Assembly: GCA_910576125.1 (NCBI GenBank)
Contig: CAJTHM010000013.1
Coordinates: 116,827-180,826 of the forward strand
DNA from: Lachnospiraceae bacterium
GTDB taxonomy: Bacteria > Bacillota > Clostridia > Lachnospirales > Lachnospiraceae
Reading direction: 5' to 3'
Length of the DNA stretch: 64,000 nt
Position 1 is the stretch's first letter. The number at the start of each line of letters is the position of its first letter. The translations under genes and the position numbers were made by a program. The notes under the pieces were generated by a model, which did not search any database, had not been told where the DNA came from, and worked only from the letters and a program-made list of their open reading frames with translations. Of the stretch, positions 52,886-60,873 are shown piece by piece.

Positions 52886-53461
52886 TTATTCTGTTGTGTC
52901 ACCAGCCGCCGCTTCCAGTTCAAGGTCATATTTCCCCTTAAATTCACCTTCCGTGAACTGCATGGAAACAGTGTCAAACTTGCCCTGAATGGGATCGCCT
53001 ACAGCGTGGAGTGTGCCGGAAGCTGTGATCTTCTGGCCGCCATCCCCGGCAAATTCACTCACTTCATTGGACACGGTAAACTTCCGGGCTTTATATTCGG
53101 CCGCCGTTTCGGACGGCGTACCGATGGGATTGAACAGATCCACTTTTACAAAAGTGTGCTGTGCGTTATCCCCGGTGTGGTGATCCCGTCCGTCCAGCCA
53201 TAAGGTGAAAAGGGCTTTCTGTGAAGGGATTGCGTCAAACTCATACGGAAATTCCGTTTCATACCCGATAATGTCAGAGGATGACGTTGTTTCATTGATA
53301 TACGTTGTGCTGTCAGACTGTGCGCCCGGCGATTCGTTCAGCTTCGTGAACCCGATACCGCACAATTCCATCTTGCCGGATACTTCCAGATAGTCACCGA
53401 TCATATTCCTGATCAGTGCGCTTCTTCCCCCGGCGAAAATCTGCAAATTGAATTTTTTCAT
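52886..53461 (-). CDS. Major tail (tube) protein with N-terminal Prp-like motif
   Basis: 191 residues. Reads MKKFNLQIFAGGRSALIRN, a start that resembles the L27-type Prp cleavage motif. The rest is a tail-tube beta-sandwich (MELCGIGFTKLNESPGAQSD, EFPYEFDAIPSQKALFTLW, KARKFTVSNEVSEFAGDGG). It follows the tail-completion gene with a 4-nt overlap and is followed by the tail chaperones. Mature protein would start after FA if cleaved. Confidence 0.85.
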   Translation of the reverse strand: MKKFNLQIFAGGRSALIRNMIGDYLEVSGKMELCGIGFTKLNESPGAQSDSTTYINETTSSSDIIGYETEFPYEFDAIPSQKALFTLWLDGRDHHTGDNAQHTFVKVDLFNPIGTPSETAAEYKARKFTVSNEVSEFAGDGGQKITASGTLHAVGDPIQGKFDTVSMQFTEGEFKGKYDLELEAAAGDTTE

Positions 53462-53895
53462 GTTTTCTCCATGGCCTCCTTAAAATATTGTAGTTGCAGC
53501 TGGACTTGATAACGTGCATTGATCATTGTTGCGTCCAGCATAAAGCCCGGTGTCAGAACAGTCAGGGCTTGCGCTTCGCATCCTTCCGGCATTTCAGGAA
53601 GGTTTTCAAGAAAACTCTGTTCTTCCACCCAGTTACAGAAATGTTCATAGAAGGTGCTGTTCTGGATCATCTGAACCCTGTCCATAGAGTAATAGTCCTT
53701 ACTGTTAAAGTTGAACATATACTGTCTGACGCTGGAACCGTCAAGGTATGTCTTGATCACTGGCGTTGTTATGCCAGTTTCAAGTTCATACTCAATCGGT
53801 TCAGGGCCCATTGTGTCCACCCGAAACACCCCATCTTTTAACAGGGGGCATTTCCTGAAATACTGGTCAAGCCCTTCTATTATTGATTCTACCAA
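53458..53895 (-). CDS. Tail terminator / minor capsid-type connector protein
   Basis: 145 residues, starting MVESIIEGLDQYFRKCPLL. Fits the small tail-completion/minor capsid 3-like class by size, position (between minor capsid 2-like and tail tube) and a C-terminal beta half QALTVLTPGFMLDATMINAR then YQVQLQLQY. No catalytic motif. Confidence 0.7.
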   Translation of the reverse strand: MVESIIEGLDQYFRKCPLLKDGVFRVDTMGPEPIEYELETGITTPVIKTYLDGSSVRQYMFNFNSKDYYSMDRVQMIQNSTFYEHFCNWVEEQSFLENLPEMPEGCEAQALTVLTPGFMLDATMINARYQVQLQLQYFKEAMEKT

Positions 53896-53899
53896 TCAA

Positions 53900-54280
53900 T
53901 CACCCACTTTCAGCAGCCCTTTGAATGTCTTTCTTATGGGCTGTTTTCATTCTTTCAAACCACTTTGCGCCCCGGCGTGTATCATATGACCGTGATTCAG
54001 CGGTACAGTAATATTGCATCCGTGCATATGGCGCTGAATACTGCACAAGCCCGGATCCGATCACTGTTCCAATAGTGCCGGAACGTATCAACGCACCAGT
54101 GCGGAAGGGTATCAATGGGGAACAGTAACGCAATACTTCACTGTCAACGATCATCTGCTTCCTGTTGAACATATTTGAACGCCGTTCACTGAAACCACCA
54201 TCCCAGCACAGCCGGACACGGCCGCCGTTATATTGGATCGTGAAATCGTCAGGCGTGTCAATGTGATGTGTTCCCGGCAT
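53900..54280 (-). CDS. Minor capsid protein (minor_capsid_2-like)
   Basis: 126 residues. PFRTGALIRSGTIGTVIGSG, VQYSAPYARMQYYCTAE and RRGAKWFERMKTAHKKDI are the conserved blocks of phage minor capsid 2 proteins. It sits in the head-tail joining cluster, 2 nt after the upstream gene's stop. Confidence 0.8.
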   Translation of the reverse strand: MPGTHHIDTPDDFTIQYNGGRVRLCWDGGFSERRSNMFNRKQMIVDSEVLRYCSPLIPFRTGALIRSGTIGTVIGSGLVQYSAPYARMQYYCTAESRSYDTRRGAKWFERMKTAHKKDIQRAAESG

Positions 54281-54281
54281 A

Positions 54282-54725
54282 TCATTTCCCCCCTATCCTG
54301 TAATGGCGCACATAAAGGCTTCCCCCTATGGTATTGTCTGCATACTCCGCAACGTGAATCACGTCAACGGCGTTCTCCCTTGCAAAAGCGTTCACGGCAT
54401 CCTCAAACATGGGATCCCCCGGATATTCTCCCCGGACAATCAGATCACCTTTTTTTATAGTCCAGTATGCCGCCGCTTCGGTATCTTCCAGCTTTTCATA
54501 TTCCAGACACGGCATATAAAGCCTTTTGTCCTGAACAGCTGAACCCACCAGCGGGATCCTGATCTTGTAGTTGACGTTTTCGCCCCACACCCCATTACTG
54601 GCAATCACAGCCCCTTTTGCTTCCTGATAGGACACGCCCTTGATCACTGTAGGGAAATATTTTGTACGCCGTTCAGCCTTGTCAGTGCGCCCGTTGAAAA
54701 TTGTTATAGTTGCATTTGTGATCAT
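54282..54725 (-). CDS. Phage head closure / minor capsid-type protein (DUF6751-like)
   Basis: About 147 residues from MITNATITIFNGRTDKAERR. The ATG overlaps the upstream stop (ATGA). Beta-rich: KYFPTVIKGVSYQEAKGAVI, KIRIPLVGSAVQDKRLYMP, YWTIKKGDLIVRGEYPGDP. Size and place between connector and minor capsid 2 suggest the stopper/closure protein. Confidence 0.7.
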   Translation of the reverse strand: MITNATITIFNGRTDKAERRTKYFPTVIKGVSYQEAKGAVIASNGVWGENVNYKIRIPLVGSAVQDKRLYMPCLEYEKLEDTEAAAYWTIKKGDLIVRGEYPGDPMFEDAVNAFARENAVDVIHVAEYADNTIGGSLYVRHYRIGGK

Positions 54726-55123
54726 ACTCCCACCTTCGCCCTTCTGGACAGCCACCCGGTAGGAAGCAGCCGCACCCTGATAGCCTGATACATAGACCGC
54801 TTTGCATATTCATCCACCGTTTCCCCATCCTTCCGGGCTACTATGAAGGAAACGCTCATTCCGTCCTTATTTTCAGACTTCACATTCCCCCCTTGCTGCT
54901 GTTCCATAGTCGCAGTATAGTAGGCTTCCGCTGCGGCACACACGGCATCCATGATAACAGGATCCGTGTGCGCTTCGTCTGCGAAAATATCACCGTTCAG
55001 ATAGGTCAGGTATCGGATGTATGTTTCAGCTTCCTGTTCAGCCCTCTGGAAGTCCTCTTTCTGGATCAGTGTTCCTTTATAGTTATTGCTGTAATAGCCG
55101 TACTTTACATACATCCTGAACAC
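54722..55123 (-). CDS. Head-tail connector (gp6-like)
   Basis: 133 residues. Starts MFRMYVKYGYYSNNYKGTLI. Helical core with AEQEAETYIRYLTYLNGD, PVIMDAVCAAAEAYYTATME, typical for phage connector proteins of the SPP1 gp15/HK97 gp6 class. GGGGGGTGTTC before the ATG. First gene after the capsid. Confidence 0.78.
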   Translation of the reverse strand: MFRMYVKYGYYSNNYKGTLIQKEDFQRAEQEAETYIRYLTYLNGDIFADEAHTDPVIMDAVCAAAEAYYTATMEQQQGGNVKSENKDGMSVSFIVARKDGETVDEYAKRSMYQAIRVRLLPTGWLSRRAKVGV

Positions 55124-55133
55124 CCCCCCTGAA

Positions 55134-56135
55134 TTACGCCTTTGCGGCCGCCGTTGCGCCTTTCAGAAGTGCAAACGGGCAGCGTTTGGTTTTATCCTTC
55201 TGGATCGCATTGATAGGATTAGGGATCTCCCAGCCCAGACGCATGACGGCACGTAACGCCACCATGTCATTCTGCATCAGGTTATAGATAATTTCCTTCG
55301 TTGCCGGATCCTGAATCACACCCTGATCAAAAATCTTGAAAGTGATGTCCTGCCTGATAGAGTAAACCAGCTGTGAAAAATCGCCGCTGATCATCAGTGC
55401 TTTGGACTTGTCAAAGGCTCCGTTGCGAGGGAAGTTCATCGGGGAACCGTCCAGCGTGTAGTTCGTTCCTGTCTGCATATCAGACTTGAAAACAGGCTGC
55501 CCCGTGGTATCTTTCAGCCCCCTTAACTTAGCCCTCATGGAAATGTCAGCCATATGGCCGTTGACAAAGTAGCCGCTTTCCTCAACCTTTGCAATAACCC
55601 CATCTTCGCCCAGAATGGAACCGTACAGGTCATCGTTCAGCGTGACAATGGAATTTGCCTTTGTTGCCGTGGTGACAACATCATCCCGCCATGTGGACGG
55701 CTTATCAACGCCGAACAGGATCGCACCGTCAATTTTCTGACCAAACGCTTCTACCAGCCGGGGCTTTACCTCTCCCCAGATGTCATAGTCTGCATCGTCA
55801 AGCACCGCTTCCGAAATGGGAACGATCACGGCGATTTCTTCCGCATAGATCACTTTCTTATCCCATGCCATGTTAGTGGTCTGCTTCATTGCGGATCCAC
55901 CTTCACCGTTGACGAAATACGCCACCGGGAGAAGGTCAAGCACGGGCATCTTGTACTGTGAAGCGGTCATGTTCGCCAGCTTCCGGCCACGCTGCAACAC
56001 GGCAGACTGTTCAACCGCCCCCTGAATGATGTCGTGGCTTTCCTGTGTGGGAATCAGGGCTTCCGCATTGCTCCGGGCGATTGCCGGGGCCGTAAAAAGC
56101 TGTAAATCCTTGAAAAGTCTTTTGTTTCTGTTCAT
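55134..56135 (-). CDS. Major capsid protein (HK97 fold) with N-terminal Prp-like motif
   Basis: 333 residues. The N terminus MNRNKRLFKDLQLFTAPAIA has the LQLFT motif. The HK97 core follows: QSAVLQRGRKLANMTASQYK, VIVPISEAVLDDADYDIWGE, DGAILFGVDKPSTW, RNGAFDKSKALMISGDFSQL and DITFKIFDQGVIQDPATKEI. It begins 26 nt after the scaffold gene. If a Prp-like protease acts, about 14-16 residues would be removed. Confidence 0.9.
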   Translation of the reverse strand: MNRNKRLFKDLQLFTAPAIARSNAEALIPTQESHDIIQGAVEQSAVLQRGRKLANMTASQYKMPVLDLLPVAYFVNGEGGSAMKQTTNMAWDKKVIYAEEIAVIVPISEAVLDDADYDIWGEVKPRLVEAFGQKIDGAILFGVDKPSTWRDDVVTTATKANSIVTLNDDLYGSILGEDGVIAKVEESGYFVNGHMADISMRAKLRGLKDTTGQPVFKSDMQTGTNYTLDGSPMNFPRNGAFDKSKALMISGDFSQLVYSIRQDITFKIFDQGVIQDPATKEIIYNLMQNDMVALRAVMRLGWEIPNPINAIQKDKTKRCPFALLKGATAAAKA

Positions 56136-56161
56136 AGTCTTAAAATCTCCCTTCTGAAAAT

Positions 56162-56767
56162 TTAGCCCCTTCCGAACGCTGCCCGGATGGAACTGTTAAT
56201 AATGTCATTTGCGTTCTGGCTTGCACCAGATCCGCCGTCAGGCGTTCCCGTGGAAACAACCGTGTAACCCCTGCCAGTATAGCGGGGATTCTCTTTCAGG
56301 AAAGCGTCAGCCGCTTTCTTGAAGTCGGTCTTGTCGTTCACGTTCTTGCCAGCCTTGAAAAGAACATAGTCAAGATCTTCCTGCTTCACGCCTTTGGATC
56401 TCAAATACTCCATGTTCTCCATTTCAGCAACCTTTTTCAACGCATCGTCACGCTGCTGTGTGATTGCCGACACGTCAGGCTGGCTTTTCGCCTTTTTCTC
56501 TTTGTAGTCACTGATTGCGGCCGTGATCTCCGCTTCGCTCATTCCCTGCTGTTTGAAGTAGCTGGCAAGTGCCGCTTTGGATGCCCGGTCAGCCCTTGCT
56601 TCTGCAATTTCTTCTGCCTGTTCAAAGCTGTAGCCACCTGATCCTGTTCCCCCGGCGTTTCCCTTCTGGCCGCCGTCACCATTCCCGGCTGATCCTGCAC
56701 CTGTTCCAGTGCCGCCGTCACCGCCGTCCGTGAAAAGCTGTAAGTCAAATAACAGTTTCTTCTTCAT
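56162..56767 (-). CDS. Phage scaffold protein with N-terminal Prp-like motif
   Basis: 201 residues. Begins MKKKLLFDLQLFTDGGDGG, then a Gly-rich patch (GTGTGAGSAGNGDGGQKGNA) and a long coiled coil (FEQAEEIAEARADRASKAAL, EKKAKSQPDVSAITQQRDDA). C-terminal end with SRGYTVVSTG-like and NDIINSSIRAAFGRG. Location before the capsid, helical profile and length are those of phage scaffolds. The same LFxDLQLFT motif as in the capsid suggests joint processing. Confidence 0.85.
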   Translation of the reverse strand: MKKKLLFDLQLFTDGGDGGTGTGAGSAGNGDGGQKGNAGGTGSGGYSFEQAEEIAEARADRASKAALASYFKQQGMSEAEITAAISDYKEKKAKSQPDVSAITQQRDDALKKVAEMENMEYLRSKGVKQEDLDYVLFKAGKNVNDKTDFKKAADAFLKENPRYTGRGYTVVSTGTPDGGSGASQNANDIINSSIRAAFGRG

Positions 56768-56822
56768 GTTCCAATCCTCACCTTTCTGTGATATTCCCGT
56801 ATTTTACGCCCCGTCAGGCATG

Positions 56823-56844
56823 AAAAAAGCACCCTTTCGGATGC
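56823..56844 (-). terminator. Intrinsic terminator after the Prp gene
   Basis: On the minus strand GCATCC-GAAA-GGGTGC is followed by six T. It starts next to the Prp stop. It could lower transcription into scaffold and capsid genes, or these have their own promoter. Confidence 0.65.
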
Positions 56845-57141
56845 TCATTCATTGTCAGTTTTCAGTTCAATAACAGGGTATTCTTCGGCGATTCCGAGAA
56901 TCCCTAAAAACCATGTATCAATCAGGGCCTTGCCCGTATCGTTGATCGTCTGCCACTCTATACAGATATTCCCCGGTTCTACGCTTTCATATAGGCTCAT
57001 ATAAGCGATATTTTCAAGCCCTCTTATAAGTGTAAGGGTAATAGCAGAAACGGCAGCACAAACGATATCTGAACCATACGGGGCCGTGTTTGCGTGGCCT
57101 GATACATGGATCCTGTTCTGTGTCAATGATACCTTGATCAT
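56845..57141 (-). CDS. prp: Prp-family cysteine protease (L27/phage processing type)
   Basis: 98 residues. The conserved His and Cys are visible: VSGHANTAPYGSDIVCAAVS with H16 and C28, 12 apart, exactly as in the host ribosomal-processing protease Prp. SAITLTLIRGL and AYMSLY fit the rest of the fold. Prp removes the N-terminal extension of ribosomal protein L27 in Firmicutes, and in phage 80alpha host Prp also cleaves capsid and scaffold. Here the phage has its own gene just upstream of scaffold and capsid, both with LQLFT motifs. It overlaps the preceding gene by 4 nt. Confidence 0.85.
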   Translation of the reverse strand: MIKVSLTQNRIHVSGHANTAPYGSDIVCAAVSAITLTLIRGLENIAYMSLYESVEPGNICIEWQTINDTGKALIDTWFLGILGIAEEYPVIELKTDNE

Positions 57142-57335
57142 AAAGAATCACCACCTATCAGATCCGCAATTTTATCTTCCCCCAGTTCCCGGATCGCCTG
57201 TATTGCATCATCAAGCGTCATTTCCGTACTGTCCATGCACTGAAAATCAGTGTCAGGCACTTTTTCCAGTATGTCCATGATGCGCTGCATATTATCAGCA
57301 TTGTTTAATTCAGATTCAGGTATATACATTCTCAT
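57138..57335 (-). CDS. Small acidic phage protein
   Basis: 65 residues, acidic, mostly helical (ELNNADNMQRIMDILEKVPD, TLDDAIQAIRELGEDKIADL). No family recognised. It overlaps the minor head gene by 1 nt and the Prp gene by 4 nt, so it is part of the head operon. It may regulate the protease; a guess from position only. Confidence 0.55.
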   Translation of the reverse strand: MRMYIPESELNNADNMQRIMDILEKVPDTDFQCMDSTEMTLDDAIQAIRELGEDKIADLIGGDSL

Positions 57336-59434
57336 TATTTTACCCCCACTCTGTTCATAGCAATAGCCAGAACATTTTTTATAACGGTTTCTTCATTCCC
57401 GGTCAGCATACCAGCGTTTCCAGCATTGATTTTTTCTATAGCTGTTCCCAGTTCACCCTTCATCTGTTCCCTATATGTCTTAAAGTTTGGCATATTTTCC
57501 AGCATCTTGTCAATATAACCATCGGCATTTGCTGTAATTGTAGGGAAATACTGCTTTGAATAATTTTTCCAGTCATATGAAACCCCCATAGCCCTATTAT
57601 AAAGGTCAGTCCATTCCGGGGCCTGACCGTTCATCCTGTTATTGAAAGCAATCTTTCCAAAATCGGCAATCGTAGAACAGGAAGAAAATTCAGGCAGTTG
57701 TTTCAGCCGTGGGAGCATTTCACACAACCTTGAACCATAAGACGGGGCTAGATCCGTGATCCCCACCTGTCCAGCTAAATAGTGGGCTGAACTTTCAGCA
57801 AAAGTTTCCTCAATATCTAACCATGCTTTACTTCCCAGCTTTGCCATATCTATTTTCAATCCGTCAGACTTTGCGTGAAATGCTTCATGGAAAGCAGTTT
57901 TCACACGGTACTGGTAAGACCGTAAATCTTTGCTGTTCAAATTGTAGTCAACCATCCGCACAACCCCGGTATTGGAATAAAAACGGCACACCCCATATTC
58001 TTTCAATGCTTTCAGGTGATCAGCAACATTATTCAGATTCAGATCATCCAAAATTTTACGCCCCAGCTTTTTGATGCTTACATCCGGATTCTGTGACATA
58101 TATTCCTTAATACCAGAAATAAACTGATTCCCTTTTGCTGCGTCCATATCTGCCCGCCGTTGCATTTCAGCTTTGATCTGCATTGCACGGTTCGCTTTGC
58201 GTTCCTTTTCGGCTGTACGTTTGGCTGCTTTTTCAGCCTGTTCCGCTTGCCATTGCTTATATGTGTGCTGTGAAGGTGCAACACGCCCCTTCAAGTCGTA
58301 ATATATACGTTCACGCTGTTCAGGAAGATTAAACTTTTTGCTGAACTCTGCGTATTCGTCAAGCTGTGCCTGATACTTGCACTTTGCATTGATTATGTCA
58401 TCCTTGTCGGCCTTGCCCTGTTGTAGCAGTTTCACCTTCTCACGCTGCGCCCTCATTGCGGTTTCCATTTGCCGCTGTTTCTGTGTGGCTTCATACAGAT
58501 TGTATTCTTTGCCCCGGAAGGGCTTCTTTTCAGCTTCTTCACGGGCCTTTGCTTCCAGCCATTCATCAGAATAATTCCTGACCGAAACACCCGGAATAAA
58601 AGGGTAGTAGGTATGTCTGCAATTCCACCCCAAAAGACCGGGGCCAGTACCCAGCCCACAAACAGAATACAGCTGTTCTTTTCTCCATACACGGCCCTGC
58701 CACACAGCATGATCAGGACGTGCGCCCGGATGCCAGTCAACTTCAAACTGGTCAGTACCCAAACGCTGACCGTTCATATCGGATATGCGCCCGGTAAGCT
58801 GCCCCATGCCAGTGAGTAGGGCCCGCCGTACAGCAACATCTACCCGGTTACTATGCCCGGACGCATAATCAACTGTACGCAAGCCGGAAGCGGTCATTTG
58901 CCCCACAACTTTTCTGATCAGCGTGTTATAGTCATATGCCCCGGATGCCATCATGGTAATTGCATTGTCCAGATAGCCGTTGTATATTTCTGACAGCGGT
59001 GTGAACACTTTCCGGCCGTTTCCCATATCCACCATAAAGCCCAGCGATTTACTGATATTGAAAAGTTCATCATTGGACTGTTGGATCAGCGCATTAGTCA
59101 GCTGTTGCAGTTCATAGTTCTGTTCATACGGCGTGAAGTGTGCGTTCACCTGTTCATACATTGCCTTTGACCTGACATATTCAGTTTCAATCACTTCATC
59201 GTACAGCCGGAAGGTGTCAACATAGTCACCGCCCACCGCTGAACGGATAATGTTTTCAACATCTTCCGTGCTATGCCCCAGCACCATGTAACGCTGTAGC
59301 TGCCAGTCAGCAGTAGAAGTGATAGTTCCTGCTTTCTGGATCCGGCGCACAATGTCTTTTTCAATTTCTTCTTCCAGCATCCTGTATTTCTTTTCCACGC
59401 CTACAGACAATATTGACTGGTATTCAGATTTCAT
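57335..59434 (-). CDS. Minor head protein with C-terminal zincin-like (HExxH) domain
   Basis: 699 residues. The N-terminal 300 match phage minor capsid/MuF-like proteins: DWQLQRYMVLGHSTEDVENI, GQMTASGLRTVDYASGHSNR, EVDWHPGARPDHAVWQGRVW and GWNCRHTYYPFIPG. A charged helical linker (about 300-450) is followed by a C-terminal domain with FHEAFHAKSDG, i.e. H516-E517-x-x-H520, and WLDIEETFAESSAHYLAG with E543/E547 about 25 residues later. That is the layout of gluzincin metallopeptidases. So the protein probably carries a protease or protease-derived effector into the cell. Overlaps the portal gene by 4 nt. Confidence 0.85.
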   Translation of the reverse strand: MKSEYQSILSVGVEKKYRMLEEEIEKDIVRRIQKAGTITSTADWQLQRYMVLGHSTEDVENIIRSAVGGDYVDTFRLYDEVIETEYVRSKAMYEQVNAHFTPYEQNYELQQLTNALIQQSNDELFNISKSLGFMVDMGNGRKVFTPLSEIYNGYLDNAITMMASGAYDYNTLIRKVVGQMTASGLRTVDYASGHSNRVDVAVRRALLTGMGQLTGRISDMNGQRLGTDQFEVDWHPGARPDHAVWQGRVWRKEQLYSVCGLGTGPGLLGWNCRHTYYPFIPGVSVRNYSDEWLEAKAREEAEKKPFRGKEYNLYEATQKQRQMETAMRAQREKVKLLQQGKADKDDIINAKCKYQAQLDEYAEFSKKFNLPEQRERIYYDLKGRVAPSQHTYKQWQAEQAEKAAKRTAEKERKANRAMQIKAEMQRRADMDAAKGNQFISGIKEYMSQNPDVSIKKLGRKILDDLNLNNVADHLKALKEYGVCRFYSNTGVVRMVDYNLNSKDLRSYQYRVKTAFHEAFHAKSDGLKIDMAKLGSKAWLDIEETFAESSAHYLAGQVGITDLAPSYGSRLCEMLPRLKQLPEFSSCSTIADFGKIAFNNRMNGQAPEWTDLYNRAMGVSYDWKNYSKQYFPTITANADGYIDKMLENMPNFKTYREQMKGELGTAIEKINAGNAGMLTGNEETVIKNVLAIAMNRVGVK

Positions 59435-60873
59435 TCAAGTATCACATCGCTTTCCTGCGCCGGAAGGTTCTGCTGTGCCTGTTCCAGCGTTTCCCCGTAC
59501 CATTTAGCCCGGTATTCAGCCACGCCCATAGCACCCATAGCCACATCCTGACGGTCATTCTGCCTGTCTGTAACTTTATCCTCTATGATTGAATCGTCAA
59601 ACTGAATTGTAATATCAGTATTTTCATTCAGGCCGGCAGTTCCTATGTCAATACCGGCCCGGATGATAGTCTGGATCAGCTGTATCAGGACACGGTTCAG
59701 CACAAGTTCATGTTTCACCAGTGAACGGTACATATCGGAATTTTCACTGATCACTTCGGTAGCAGTTTTCACGCCGCTGTTCTCAAACTTGTAGCGGTCA
59801 GTTCCGAAACCACACGCCATAGAAAGAAAGTTCAGGTCATCCGTGATCCCCTTGCTGTGCTGTTCAATCCGCAATTCCATATTGATTTCACGGATCGCTT
59901 CCCTTGATTCAGCGTGTTTGAAATAATCTTCCGGCAGTTCATAGAATACTGTATCATTCGGATCAAATACAGCGTTCCCGTCTACGCTGTTGGTAAATTC
60001 AGGTGCAACAAACAGCCGCTTTTTCCCTAAAGAAAATTCATTCGCATAGCTGTCATATTTCAGGTCTATACTGCGTACTATGTCAATTCCGTTCGCAAAC
60101 AGGGCTATACCCATAGGATTTGTTGTGTCATCGTCCGCATTGTTCACTATGTTCAGGCGGTCAATGATGAACATGGGCTTGTCGGAATGTGTTTCAAGGC
60201 GTTCAGCCAGCCCGGAAAAGTGGGGGATCATGCGCCACTTTTCAGGCGTTAGTTCCGTACCGCTTCCGGCTGTATCTTCCACAACCTTATTTTCAATCAC
60301 ATACTGTTTCCCGCCATCTGCCAGCGGTTCAAGCCTGTGATACTGTATGTGGACGTATTTCTTGCGCTTGTACGTCTTGCGGAATGTGAAGATACATTCC
60401 TTCACAACCTTGTTTTCCCATGAAGTAGGGAAGATGTTCAGCGCATCCACATAGTTGATCCCGATCTTGCCCCCGGTCATGTTCCCGGCTTCGTCCACCT
60501 GTCCATCCCGGATATACACAACGTATGCCACGGTTCCCAGTGCGGCCTTCCATTCCTGAAATTCATTCCCCAGTTCTTCCCATGTGTTATCAGTCAAGAC
60601 CTGTTTCACGAATGTGTCAGTAGCAGGATCCGCTATGGTGATCTGTACCTTCTCATTCAGCAGAAGGTCAGCAAGATCTTCACATACCTTTTTTGCCATG
60701 CTCAAAGAATACCGGGTACAGTTGATAGAAGTGCCGTTCCCCCTGTAAACCTTGTACTTGTGGAACTTCCGCACATTGGAATAGTACCAGCTGCGCCATA
60801 CCTTGATAGTCCTGTAAAACGTGGCATCCACTGTATCAATATCATGATTTTTGAAATATGAAAAAATGTCCAT
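59431..60873 (-). CDS. Phage portal protein (SPP1 gp6 family)
   Basis: 480 residues. Portal blocks of the SPP1 gp6 type: KVYRGNGTSINCTRYSLSMA, KKVCEDLADLLLNEKVQITI, MFIIDRLNIVNNADDDTTNP, MGIALFANGIDIVRSIDLKY and KTATEVISENSDMYRSLVKH. It forms the dodecameric DNA gate. One-base overlap with the terminase stop and 4-nt overlap with the minor head gene. Confidence 0.92.
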   Translation of the reverse strand: MDIFSYFKNHDIDTVDATFYRTIKVWRSWYYSNVRKFHKYKVYRGNGTSINCTRYSLSMAKKVCEDLADLLLNEKVQITIADPATDTFVKQVLTDNTWEELGNEFQEWKAALGTVAYVVYIRDGQVDEAGNMTGGKIGINYVDALNIFPTSWENKVVKECIFTFRKTYKRKKYVHIQYHRLEPLADGGKQYVIENKVVEDTAGSGTELTPEKWRMIPHFSGLAERLETHSDKPMFIIDRLNIVNNADDDTTNPMGIALFANGIDIVRSIDLKYDSYANEFSLGKKRLFVAPEFTNSVDGNAVFDPNDTVFYELPEDYFKHAESREAIREINMELRIEQHSKGITDDLNFLSMACGFGTDRYKFENSGVKTATEVISENSDMYRSLVKHELVLNRVLIQLIQTIIRAGIDIGTAGLNENTDITIQFDDSIIEDKVTDRQNDRQDVAMGAMGVAEYRAKWYGETLEQAQQNLPAQESDVILE

